Source of the DNA: Veillonellaceae bacterium
Lineage (GTDB): Bacteria > Bacillota_C > Negativicutes > UBA1444
Assembly (NCBI GenBank): GCA_012798135.1
Contig: JAAZNU010000021.1
Coordinates: 1 to 64,000 of the forward strand
Direction: 5' to 3'
DNA: 64,000 nucleotides
The notes under the pieces were generated by a model. The model made no database searches, was not told the origin of the DNA, and worked only from the letters and a program-made list of their open reading frames with translations. The position numbers were made by a program, and so were the translations under genes. Below are positions 8,653-14,433 of the stretch, piece by piece (positions within the stretch are counted from its first letter, which is position 1; every line of letters starts with the position of its first letter).

Positions 8653-9898
8653 CCTGCCAAAATGGAAGCGAGCCCTGCGGTTTGATTCGATCTTTTATCT
8701 GGACATGCTGTTCTTGTACATGGCGACTTCCCTGTTCGGCCGGCGTTACGCCACGTATCCCCTGATCGTGCTTGGCCTCTGGCTCATCCATACCTTGGCC
8801 CGCGCCCACACGCGCCGGCTGCTGCTGGACACGGTCCGCGGCCGGTACAGGGTCCTGGCGATTGCTGGACTCGTGTTGCTTTATGGGATTTTGAACTACG
8901 CCAGTACGACGATCAATGGCGGCAGGGCTAATGCCTGGGACGGCTGGGAACGGGTGACCGGCTGGCTGTTCTGCGGTTTGGCGGGAGTCTGCCTGGCATC
9001 CATCCATCCGCCGACCGGAATCTATCGGCGGTTTTGCCGCTGGCAGGCGGCGATGCTGCTGCTTTTGGCCGGCATCATCGTCGGTTCGGCGCTGGGCTGG
9101 GTTCCGTTTGTCCGACTGGGCGTGCTGGATTTCAAAACCAAGATCGATACGATTCTGGAAATGCTCGTCCTGGCGGCCTATGTGAATGCCATCGCCGGTA
9201 CGGACCTGCCCAAACGGGACCGAATCCTGCAGGGGCTGGCGCTGGCGGCGGGCATGGCCGGGATCCTGGTCATGGGGACGTCCCGGTTGCTGATTCCGGT
9301 GCTGGCGTTGGGAATCCTGCTCGCAGCCTGGGTCGGCCGAAACCGCGCCCTGGCGTTGGCGCCGGCAGTGGTGGCCTTGCTTGGGCTGACGGCTTTTCTG
9401 CTGCGGCCGGAGGCGGTCCGGGCGCTCACCGGGATCCAGCTGACGGACCCGCTGTATTGGCGCCTGAAGATTCTCAATCATCGGGACATCCTCTGGCAAC
9501 TGAGTCTGGTCATGTTCGCCACTCAGCCGTGGTGGGGAGTCGGCCCCGGCAACTTCGCCCGGGTCAGCGAGGCAACCCGCCAGGCCCTCGGCATTGCCGA
9601 CCCGTCGGGGCAACAGTACATCCACGCCCACAACATCTGGTGGAACCCGTTCGTCGCCTGCGGCATCTTCGCCGGCCTGACGCATACTCTGCTGATGATT
9701 TACGTCCTGGGGCTGACCCTGGCCAGGCTGGAAGAGAAACGCACCCGAGCGCTGGCGCTGAATCTGCTGATGATCTGGCTGGTCTACCAGTTCTACGGGC
9801 TGGTCGAACTGGCGCCGACGATGGAAGAAATCATTCCTTATGTCTGGGGCGGCACGGGCCTGCTGGCGGGGACGGCCGCAGCGCCGGACCATTCCTGA
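8642..9898 (+). CDS. O-antigen ligase / polymerase-like membrane protein
   Basis: 418 aa and strongly hydrophobic, with about ten predicted membrane spans (for example 24-46, 75-93, 140-160, 195-245). The periplasmic loop after WWGVGPGNFARV with YIHAHNIWWNPF matches the Wzy_C/WaaL loop, whose conserved H and R residues are needed for ligation or polymerisation. It would act on undecaprenyl-linked glycan at the outer face of the inner membrane. Family members include both WaaL ligases and Wzy polymerases, and sequence alone does not decide between them. It sits in the ugd operon between two GT4s and a GT2. Confidence 0.85.
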   Translation: MSDNLPKWKRALRFDSIFYLDMLFLYMATSLFGRRYATYPLIVLGLWLIHTLARAHTRRLLLDTVRGRYRVLAIAGLVLLYGILNYASTTINGGRANAWDGWERVTGWLFCGLAGVCLASIHPPTGIYRRFCRWQAAMLLLLAGIIVGSALGWVPFVRLGVLDFKTKIDTILEMLVLAAYVNAIAGTDLPKRDRILQGLALAAGMAGILVMGTSRLLIPVLALGILLAAWVGRNRALALAPAVVALLGLTAFLLRPEAVRALTGIQLTDPLYWRLKILNHRDILWQLSLVMFATQPWWGVGPGNFARVSEATRQALGIADPSGQQYIHAHNIWWNPFVACGIFAGLTHTLLMIYVLGLTLARLEEKRTRALALNLLMIWLVYQFYGLVELAPTMEEIIPYVWGGTGLLAGTAAAPDHS

Positions 9899-9918
9899 GT
9901 ACGGAAGGGGAGATCAAT

Positions 9919-10818
9919 TTGTCCATTACCGCCGTCATGTTGATGGGAGCGAAACGGGAACCGTTCCTCGGCGCTTGCCTGGCCAGTATCCGCGACGCGG
10001 TGGACCATCTGATCGTCAACGACAACTCCGGCCTGGCGGAACATCCGAACCTGTCGACGATGCAGGCATCCGACCTGTATCGGGCCGGCCGGGTCACCAT
10101 CGTGCCGTCGGCATTTCTGGGCTTCGGTCCCTGTCGGGACCTCTGCCTGGACGAGCTGCGCAAAACGGCCGAGCCGGGCCGCTGGGTGATCTTCGTCGAC
10201 TGCGACGAAGTTCATGTGCCGGCGATCAGCCGGGTAACAAAAGGATTGCTGCCGCGACTGCCGGAACGGATCGGCATCGTGGACGGCTACTTTTATCAGA
10301 TCTTTCAGAGCCCGCGCCTGCTGAAATCACTGGACCACCGGCACAATCTGATGTTCCGGTTTCATCCCGACATCCACTGGACCGGCCAGGTGCATGAAAA
10401 ACTGGCGGGCCTGACCGGCAAGCGGCTGGTCATTCCGTATCGCTATTTTCACTACGGCTATCTCGAACCGCCGGCGGTCATTGCCGACAAGTGGCGTTTC
10501 TACGGCAGCCTGGGGGACCCCCGGTCCGGCCGCCAAAGCGAGGCGGCCGGCGAATTCATGCAACAGGAACTGCAAGGTCTGCTCAGGTTCTACGGCGACC
10601 ATCCCGCACCGGCATTAGGGCCGATCCGGGATTATGAACGGGACAACGGCGACTGGCTGAACCAGATCGCCGAGTTGACCGGCCGGCAAGCGCTGTTTGC
10701 CGTCAAGTCTCGTCTGCGTTTTCTGCAGATCGCGGCCAAGATGCGCTACCTGCTGTTCCAGGCCACTCGCCGGCTGACGGATTGTCCGGAGGCGCAAGCG
10801 GAACTGACTGTCTCCTGA
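9919..10818 (+). CDS. Glycosyltransferase family 2-like protein
   Basis: 299 aa. The open frame extends far upstream inside the preceding gene, but the real start is most likely the TTG at 9919, with AAGGGGAG 6 nt before it. GT-A features are VNDNSG near residue 34 and VIFVDCDEVHVP near residue 91, which supplies the DxD-like metal site. A His-rich stretch (DHRHNLMFRFHPDIHW) and a helical C-terminal tail follow, as in SunS-like or TPR-linked GT2 proteins. Last gene of the ugd operon, followed by a terminator. Donor and acceptor unknown. Confidence 0.8.
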   Translation: MSITAVMLMGAKREPFLGACLASIRDAVDHLIVNDNSGLAEHPNLSTMQASDLYRAGRVTIVPSAFLGFGPCRDLCLDELRKTAEPGRWVIFVDCDEVHVPAISRVTKGLLPRLPERIGIVDGYFYQIFQSPRLLKSLDHRHNLMFRFHPDIHWTGQVHEKLAGLTGKRLVIPYRYFHYGYLEPPAVIADKWRFYGSLGDPRSGRQSEAAGEFMQQELQGLLRFYGDHPAPALGPIRDYERDNGDWLNQIAELTGRQALFAVKSRLRFLQIAAKMRYLLFQATRRLTDCPEAQAELTVS

Positions 10819-10870
10819 GCGTCAAACAACCTGACAAAAAAACTACAATTGGAAATAAAAAAATTTTTTG

Positions 10871-10894
10871 AAGCCGCCGTTGGCGGCTTTTGTC
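10871..10894 (+). terminator. Rho-independent terminator of the ugd operon
   Basis: AAGCCGCC (10871-10878) and GGCGGCTT (10882-10889) form a perfect 8-bp stem with a 3-nt loop, followed by a T-rich tail. It lies about 50 nt after the stop of the GT2 gene. Confidence 0.85.
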
Positions 10895-10968
10895 ATTTGC
10901 TGACGTTCTCTGTCACTTAAAACGTCGATCAGATATTTCTATTATTGGATATTGTTAATTTGGGTAGG

Positions 10969-10997
10969 TTGTTAATAATATTTCAGGGGTATAGAAT
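10969..10997 (+). promoter_or_regulatory. Putative promoter of the replication module
   Basis: TTGTTA (10969-10974), 17-nt spacer, TAGAAT (10992-10997), in an AT-rich stretch about 100 nt before the XRE regulator gene. The remaining bases between the terminator and this site include a 6-bp inverted repeat GACGTT/AACGTC (10902-10926) and show no gene. Confidence 0.5.
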
Positions 10998-11094
10998 AAA
11001 AAAAGAGAAAATTAAGAAGCACGATCATGGCGACCAGACAAGCCGCCGGCGGCCCAGACGGCCGCGACATCTTACAAAGAAAAGAGGTGACCCT

Positions 11095-11337
11095 ATGAGC
11101 GCGATTCTGTATGGCCCGATTCTGGGAAAAATCCGCCGCGATAAAATGATCAAGGCGGACGTCATCGCCCGCCATGTCGGTATTTCGGCAGCGACCTATT
11201 CCCGGATCGAGACCGGCCGCCGCAGCGCAAGCTACGAGCGGGTCACGGCCATTTGCGATGAGCTCGGCATTTCGTTGCCGCAGCTGAACGAATTGATCAT
11301 CCAGGTTCGTCCCATAAATCATGTAGCAAAGGAGTAA
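11095..11337 (+). CDS. XRE-family HTH transcriptional regulator
   Basis: 80 aa. ATG at 11095, with AAGAGGTG about 5 nt upstream. The core KIRRDKMIKADVIARHVGIS followed by AATYSRIETGRR is a textbook Cro/C1-type helix-turn-helix (recognition helix around residues 30-42). Such small one-domain regulators commonly control phage, plasmid or satellite genes. The gene heads a four-gene run with an excisionase-like protein, a replication initiator and a helicase loader, which suggests control of that module. No other domain is present. Confidence 0.88.
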   Translation: MSAILYGPILGKIRRDKMIKADVIARHVGISAATYSRIETGRRSASYERVTAICDELGISLPQLNELIIQVRPINHVAKE

Positions 11338-11341
11338 GATA

Positions 11342-11596
11342 ATGGATATAGATGAAACCATCAATATGGAAGGAAAGAAGAAATTGGAAAAGTTCAGTAC
11401 TGTAAGCGGAATCGAAAGGGAACGGTTCCTTCGCCTCGATGACGTCGCCGCGCACTTGCTGCTCAGCGTTCGGACAGTGGAGCGACTGTGTCACGAGGGT
11501 AAGTTGCCATACAATAAGGTAAACCGCTCCGTTCGAATTTCTGAGGAAGACTTGAAGAAGTATGAGGATTCCGTTCATCGGGGTGGTACGACATGA
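11342..11596 (+). CDS. Excisionase-type HTH DNA-binding protein
   Basis: 84 aa. After a charged N terminus, residues 29-75 read RLDDVAAHLLLSVRTVERLC followed by HEGKLPYNKVNRSVRISEEDL, the MerR-like winged helix of the excisionase (HTH_17) family. These proteins bind DNA as recombination directionality factors or as regulators of mobile elements (AlpA-like). ATG at 11342 lies 4 nt after the XRE gene stop region, and it overlaps the next gene by 4 nt. No integrase is in the window, so a regulatory role is as likely as excision. Confidence 0.82.
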   Translation: MDIDETINMEGKKKLEKFSTVSGIERERFLRLDDVAAHLLLSVRTVERLCHEGKLPYNKVNRSVRISEEDLKKYEDSVHRGGTT

Positions 11597-12237
11597 ATTA
11601 CATTGCCCAGATGAACGGATTCCGGCGCTGGCGCGGGGAGCATACGCTCCCCGCCTCGGCCCAGCTGTTGTGGTACACCTTGACCGGCGAACAGAATATT
11701 CGCCTCTGGCCCCTAGAGTTCTCGTTGTCCGTGACCGACCTGCGCCGGATGATGGGCGGAGTGTCCGTCAATACCTTCCGGCGGGCCCGGAACTTCCTGA
11801 TCGAAGCCGGGCTGCTGGAAGCGGACATGGCGGCGGTCGGCGGTGAAATATCCCGGTTCCGCCTGAAGCCGCTGTACGAGGAGAAGACGGACCCGTCCGG
11901 GGACGGATCACCGGACGGATCATCAGACGGGTCAGCTGACCGATCACCGGACGGGTCCCCAGACGGGTCAACGGACCCGTCCAAATCCGTGAAAACGCCG
12001 GTAAATCAGGCGCCGACGCATCCCCTAAAACCTAAAACCCCAAACGTTATAAACGTTATAAACACTAGTGGTGTTACCAGGGAGGGAGAACAGAATGGCA
12101 GAAGTGTCGGAAGTCGACTGGCAGGCAATGTTGGACCGGTTCCGAAAGTATGCGCAGGAGGCGCCACCGGGACCGGCCGATTCCGATCCCGACCCGGGCC
12201 CACCGACTGGGGGCGCGAGCAGCAACACGGACTGTGA
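11593..12237 (+). CDS. Phage/plasmid-type replication initiator with internal iterons
   Basis: 214 aa. Residues 1-100 look like the winged-helix N domain of phage replication initiators (LPASAQLLWYTLTGEQN, LRRMMGGVSVNTFRRARNFL). Residues 100-131 are a repetitive D-G-S-x tract encoded by eight in-frame 12-bp repeats, followed by a Pro-rich linker. The last 48 codons overlap the next gene in another frame and look like its shadow, so the biological C terminus could be shorter in related elements. No catalytic motif is visible. The gene order initiator then DnaC-like loader is as in lambdoid O-P. Family assignment is from features, not from a confident match. Confidence 0.65.
   Translation: MNYIAQMNGFRRWRGEHTLPASAQLLWYTLTGEQNIRLWPLEFSLSVTDLRRMMGGVSVNTFRRARNFLIEAGLLEADMAAVGGEISRFRLKPLYEEKTDPSGDGSPDGSSDGSADRSPDGSPDGSTDPSKSVKTPVNQAPTHPLKPKTPNVINVINTSGVTREGEQNGRSVGSRLAGNVGPVPKVCAGGATGTGRFRSRPGPTDWGREQQHGL
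11889..11984 (+). repeat. Eight tandem 12-bp iterons inside the initiator gene
   Basis: Eight consecutive 12-bp units start at 11889, 11901, 11913, 11925, 11937, 11949, 11961 and 11973, with consensus GGACGGGTCACC. The first and last units carry the variant core GGACCCGTCC, a near-palindrome that frames the array. Because 12 is a multiple of 3, the units encode D-G-S-x. The layout (iterons in the initiator gene, AT-rich tract just after, helicase loader next) matches lambda-type origins. Confidence 0.8.
12023..12075. other. AT-rich tract with short direct repeats, candidate unwinding element
   Basis: Directly 3' of the iterons lies an AT-rich stretch with CTAAAAC twice (12025-12038), AAACGTTAT twice in tandem (12042-12050, 12051-12059) and an inverted repeat AACAC/GTGTT around CACTAGTG (12061-12075). 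It stands out from the GC-rich surroundings. It is a plausible duplex-unwinding element for an origin, and it also sits just before the ribosome site of the loader gene. Function is inferred. Confidence 0.5.
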
Positions 12238-12835
12238 CGGGGCCCGCCTGGAAGCTTGCGGCGTGTTCGCCCGCTATCACGGAGCCACGTTCGAGAACAT
12301 CGAAGACCGGGGCGTGCCGGCCGAACTTCGCGGTCAGGTCGACGCCGTGCGCGGTTACGCCGACGCGATCGACGACAACATTCGACAGGGTTGCGGCCTG
12401 CTGCTGCGGGGACCGGTAGGAACGCTGAAAACCACCCTGGCGGTGGCGGTGCTGCAATGCTGGCTGCGCCGGGGCGGTTCGGCCCGGTTTTTGACCATGC
12501 CGTCGCTCGTCGACAACATTTTCGCCGCTAAGGCGGTATCCCCGGACGAATGGAATCAATTCGAAATCCGGCTGCGGCAGACGCCGCTGCTCGTGCTCGA
12601 CGACCTCGGCGCGGAATGGTCGAGTGGCTGGCCGCTCACCAAAGTCGACGCCATCATCGCCGAACGCTACAACCGACGGCGTTCGACCATCATCACCACG
12701 AACCTCGGCAGCGCCGCCCTGCGCAGCCGCTACAGCGACCGGATGGTCGACCGGCTGCGGGGCACCTGCCGGATCATCACCTTCAACACCCCGGCCAGCT
12801 TGCGCCGGTCGCCACTTGCGTCTGACGCAAGCTAA
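12095..12835 (+). CDS. DnaC/IstB-like helicase loader ATPase
   Basis: 246 aa AAA+ ATPase. ATG at 12095 after GGGAGGGAG. Residues 1-85 are a variable helical/linker N terminus expected to touch the helicase. The Walker A region reads RGPVGTLKTTLAVAVL, with Leu where the canonical GxxxxGK(S/T) has Gly before Lys. Walker B is LLVLDDLGAEW, and IITTNLG gives the sensor region. Near the C terminus, SDRMVDRLRGTC matches the DnaC arginine-finger region. It would load the replicative helicase at the adjacent iteron origin. Its start is 143 nt inside the initiator frame, shifted by +1. An IstB transposase partner is unlikely because no transposase is adjacent. Confidence 0.85.
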   Translation: MAEVSEVDWQAMLDRFRKYAQEAPPGPADSDPDPGPPTGGASSNTDCDGARLEACGVFARYHGATFENIEDRGVPAELRGQVDAVRGYADAIDDNIRQGCGLLLRGPVGTLKTTLAVAVLQCWLRRGGSARFLTMPSLVDNIFAAKAVSPDEWNQFEIRLRQTPLLVLDDLGAEWSSGWPLTKVDAIIAERYNRRRSTIITTNLGSAALRSRYSDRMVDRLRGTCRIITFNTPASLRRSPLASDAS

Positions 12836-12875
12836 ACCCTTTGACTATCAGGGTTCACGGGACTATAATATAGTC
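12835..12875 (+). promoter_or_regulatory. Strong promoter with overlapping operator-like palindromes
   Basis: TTGACT (12841-12846), 17-nt spacer, TATAAT (12864-12869): a near-consensus housekeeping promoter. A perfect 7-1-7 palindrome GACTATA-A-TATAGTC (12861-12875) covers the -10, and AACCCT/AGGGTT (12835-12840, 12850-12855) flanks the -35. Both look like repressor sites. The promoter fires into the structured RNA and the DUF1659 cluster. Confidence 0.8.
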
Positions 12876-13014
12876 ATAAGGTTGATTTTACAAAGTTCAT
12901 AGCGCTTTGGCGGGAGAAAAGGCGCAAAAAATATGGGTATAACGCGATTACGCGTTTACCATAGATCTACTCCCGCCTCACGAAAAGGCACGACTGACCG
13001 GTCGTGTCTTTTCG
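12876..13014 (+). ncRNA. Putative structured leader RNA or small RNA ending in a terminator
   Basis: Between the promoter and the DUF1659 gene, an RNA of about 140 nt would fold strongly. GGCGGGAG (12909-12916) pairs with CTCCCGCC (12970-12977). Inside, AACGCG/CGCGTT (12941-12946, 12951-12956) closes an ATTA loop, extended by ATGG/CCAT. A competing helix GCGC/GCGC (12902-12925) could disrupt the outer stem. A 14-bp terminator-like hairpin follows. The arrangement fits an attenuator, riboswitch-like leader or free sRNA. I do not recognise the family. Confidence 0.55.
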
Positions 13015-13020
13015 TATTTC
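12981..13020 (+). terminator. Terminator-like hairpin before the DUF1659 gene
   Basis: CGAAAAGGCACGAC (12981-12994) pairs with GTCGTGTCTTTTCG (13001-13014): 14 bp with one G-U, 6-nt loop, then TATTTC. It could end the leader RNA or act as a conditional terminator in front of the DUF1659 gene, whose ribosome site begins about 20 nt later. Confidence 0.65.
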
Positions 13021-13052
13021 CCGGGAAATCTTTCGCAAAGGAGGGATGAAAC

Positions 13053-13271
13053 ATGGCTGTTACCAGCAATCCGCAATCAGGCCGCCTCACCATCGATGTG
13101 ACCGAGACCGTCGACGGCAAGGAAACGGTGCGGTCCCGGAACTTCACCGGACTGAAGGCCAGCGCGACCGACCAGGCCGTCTACGACGTCGGCATGGCGA
13201 TCGGCAGCTTGCAGAAGTGGCCGATCGTCAGAATCAGCCGCACCCACGAAATCTTCCTCACCAGCGAATAA
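13053..13271 (+). CDS. DUF1659 domain protein
   Basis: 72 aa, covered entirely by the DUF1659 pattern: MAVTSNPQSGRLTIDV at the start, a middle FTGLKASATDQAVYDVGMAI and an end IVRISRTHEIFLTSE. ATG at 13053 after AAAGGAGGG. Function unknown; DUF1659 proteins are small Bacillota proteins that, from memory, usually sit next to DUF2922 and YvrJ genes, as here. No signal peptide or membrane segment. The stop codon lies in the loop of a long hairpin (13250-13290), which suggests processing or decay control of the mRNA end. Confidence 0.88.
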   Translation: MAVTSNPQSGRLTIDVTETVDGKETVRSRNFTGLKASATDQAVYDVGMAIGSLQKWPIVRISRTHEIFLTSE

Positions 13272-13290
13272 GCGCTGGGTGAGGAAGATT
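13250..13290 (+). other. 17-bp hairpin spanning the DUF1659 stop codon
   Basis: 13250-13266 pairs with 13273-13290 over 17 bp with a single bulged G at 13279 and a 6-nt loop (13267-13272) that contains most of the TAA stop. No T-run follows, so it is not a classical intrinsic terminator. It may protect or process the transcript next to the large folded RNA. Confidence 0.7.
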
Positions 13291-13308
13291 GGATTGACTC
13301 ATCTCCGA

Positions 13309-13520
13309 ATGAGGGAGTGCTGAATAATAGAGGCTTGCATTGGCGGGAATCGTGTCATTCGTCGGCGAAGCGGAGCTGTTTGTCCGGGTAAAACCGACAG
13401 GAAGTCGGTTTTAGTCCCGAGCGACCGGAAGGAGCTTTCGGGACGGCCCGGCAAAGGCGACGCGAACCGTAACGAATGCTGATGATCGCCACAGCAAGCC
13501 GGTTATTCAGCCTGCCTCAT
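13309..13520 (+). ncRNA. Large structured RNA of about 210 nt, family not recognised
   Basis: A chain of perfect, nested complementary arms joins the ends: 13309-13314/13515-13520 (6 bp), 13319-13327/13503-13511 (9 bp), 13332-13338/13494-13500 (7 bp), 13341-13345/13487-13491 (5 bp), 13356-13362/13472-13478 (7 bp) and 13384-13388/13447-13451 (5 bp). The last helix encloses two hairpins, 13390-13398/13404-13412 (9 bp) and 13414-13420/13438-13444 (7 bp). There is no open reading frame with a ribosome site. CTCAT at 13298-13302 could compete for ATGAG (13309-13313). It could be a cis leader of the DUF2922 gene or an independent RNA. raiA-type RNA is one family to test; I cannot confirm it. Confidence 0.72.
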
Positions 13521-13556
13521 GGAAAACAAATCAATTCCAGAAAGGAGGAAACCGCC

Positions 13557-13769
13557 ATGGATAAGGAAGCAGAACTCGTCTTCGGCACCTCGCTCGACAG
13601 CCAGCACACCATGAACGTGCAGGACCCGCGCGACGACCTCACGCTGGCCCAGACCCGCGCCGTCATGCAGACCGTCATCACCCAAAACATCTTCGCCACG
13701 AAAACCGGCGAACTGGTCAGCATCGGCGAAGCCCGCATCCACACATCCGAGACCACCCCGCTGGTCTGA
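13557..13769 (+). CDS. DUF2922 domain protein
   Basis: 70 aa. ATG at 13557, preceded by AAAGGAGG at a spacing of 8 nt. The sequence AELVFGTSLDSQHTMNVQDP, then LTLAQTRAVMQTVITQNIF and a C-terminal IGEARIHTSETTPLV is the DUF2922 pattern. Unknown function; typically paired with DUF1659 (13053-13271) and YvrJ in Bacillota. No signal peptide or membrane segment. Its leader overlaps the 3' end of the large folded RNA by proximity (37 nt), so RNA folding could control it. Confidence 0.88.
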   Translation: MDKEAELVFGTSLDSQHTMNVQDPRDDLTLAQTRAVMQTVITQNIFATKTGELVSIGEARIHTSETTPLV

Positions 13770-13786
13770 ACCGGGCGGGAAACGAC

Positions 13787-14020
13787 ATGGAACTGACACA
13801 AATGGTTGGTCAAGTCGGTTTCCCGATCGCGGTCGCCATGTGGCTGCTCGTCCGCCTGGACAAGAAACTCGAGTCCTTCGAACGGGCAGCCGCGGCGCTC
13901 GCGGCTCGCCTCGAGGAGCACAGCAACCGCTGCCTCGAGTGCCGGGAATACCGCCGCCACAATACTGAATCTGGACATACGCAATGTCCGAAAGACTGTC
14001 AGACGCAGTGTCAGGCATAG
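13787..14020 (+). CDS. YvrJ family membrane protein with cysteine-rich tail
   Basis: 77 aa. The N-terminal part (MVGQVGFPIAVAMWLLVRLD at residues 5-24) is the YvrJ signature with one membrane segment, followed by an amphipathic helix. YvrJ proteins are often about 50 aa; here a tail adds C-x2-C (CLEC) and CPKDCQTQC, five cysteines in total, which suggests metal binding or disulfide links. The ribosome site is weak (GGGCGGG). Function unknown. It follows DUF2922 by 17 nt and is probably cotranscribed. Confidence 0.82.
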   Translation: MELTQMVGQVGFPIAVAMWLLVRLDKKLESFERAAAALAARLEEHSNRCLECREYRRHNTESGHTQCPKDCQTQCQA

Positions 14021-14041
14021 CATTATGTTGCGTCAGAAGAG

Positions 14042-14137
14042 AATTTTGGCTTTTATGTAGGTGGCATTAGATTGAGCAGTGTAATTTGTCGACGAATTCC
14101 TGCGATAATCTACAGCCACCGGCATAAAACCAAAACT
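14042..14137. repeat. 92-nt extended imperfect hairpin / long inverted repeat
   Basis: Nested arms: TTTTGG/CCAAAA (14044-14049, 14130-14135), TTTTATG/CATAAAA (14051-14057, 14123-14129), GGTGGC/GCCACC (14060-14065, 14115-14120), TAGATT/AATCTA (14068-14073, 14107-14112), GCAG/CTGC (14076-14079, 14100-14103) and AATT/AATT (14083-14086, 14095-14098), with the loop around GTCGAC. Small, regularly spaced internal loops separate the arms. No gene is inside. It could be a folded RNA, a MITE-like relic or a cruciform site; it lacks the boxes of an integron attC. Confidence 0.7.
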
Positions 14138-14159
14138 TTTGGATTAAATTTGGATTAAA
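14138..14159 (+). repeat. Tandem 11-bp direct repeat upstream of the acidic-protein gene
   Basis: TTTGGATTAAA occurs twice in tandem (14138-14148, 14149-14159), immediately after the long hairpin and about 10 nt before a TATGAT-like box and the AGGAGG ribosome site of the next gene. It may be a regulator-binding site. No convincing -35/-10 pair was found. Confidence 0.45.
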
Positions 14160-14186
14160 TCTTGATTATGATAGGAGGTCCTCAAC

Positions 14187-14429
14187 ATGAACCCATGGAT
14201 CAAATATAACGAAGCCGTCCTGGCCATCCTGAACGTCGTCAAACAGACCGTGCCGCTGACCGGCGCCCAGCGGCGGCGGGTCGACGAAGCCAAAGAACTC
14301 GTCGAGGCGGCCATCGACATCATCGAGATCGAGGACGACGACGAATATGACGATGACGATATCGACAATGACGACATCGACGAAGACAAGCCGGACGATG
14401 AACCTGTCGACGGGCGTCGCCTACAGTGA
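14187..14429 (+). CDS. Small acidic protein of unknown function
   Basis: 80 aa with a strong AGGAGG 9 nt before the ATG. Residues 1-50 form a helical stretch (YNEAVLAILNVVKQTVPLTG). Residues 50-70 are almost only Asp, Glu and Ile/Tyr (a run of D-D-D-E-Y-D type), then a short tail. No signal peptide or membrane segment. Such acidic tails may bind divalent metal or basic partners, but no family is recognised. It ends 4 nt before the amidase start, in the same operon. Confidence 0.75.
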   Translation: MNPWIKYNEAVLAILNVVKQTVPLTGAQRRRVDEAKELVEAAIDIIEIEDDDEYDDDDIDNDDIDEDKPDDEPVDGRRLQ

Positions 14430-14433
14430 CCGC

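Noticed and set aside
9034..9918. Long open frame in front of the GT2 gene at 9919
   Set aside because: It lies wholly inside the O-antigen ligase-like gene in another frame, has low-complexity Gly/Arg/Pro composition and no ribosome site; only the part from 9919 codes for a recognisable protein.
11889..11984. CRISPR array
   Set aside because: The 12-bp units are contiguous without spacers and keep the reading frame; there are no cas genes.
12095..12835. IstB helper of an IS21-type insertion sequence
   Set aside because: No IstA transposase or terminal inverted repeats are adjacent, whereas an initiator gene with iterons is.
13250..13290. Intrinsic terminator after the DUF1659 gene
   Set aside because: The 17-bp hairpin is strong, but no T-run follows and the stop codon sits in its loop; I list it as a hairpin of unknown role.
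13309..13520. 6S RNA, SRP RNA, tmRNA, RNase P or c-di-GMP riboswitch
   Set aside because: None of the conserved core sequences I know for these RNAs is found, and the fold has a two-hairpin terminal junction unlike them.
14042..14137. Integron attC site
   Set aside because: The palindrome has similar size, but the GTTRRRY/RYYYAAC boxes are missing and no integron integrase is present.
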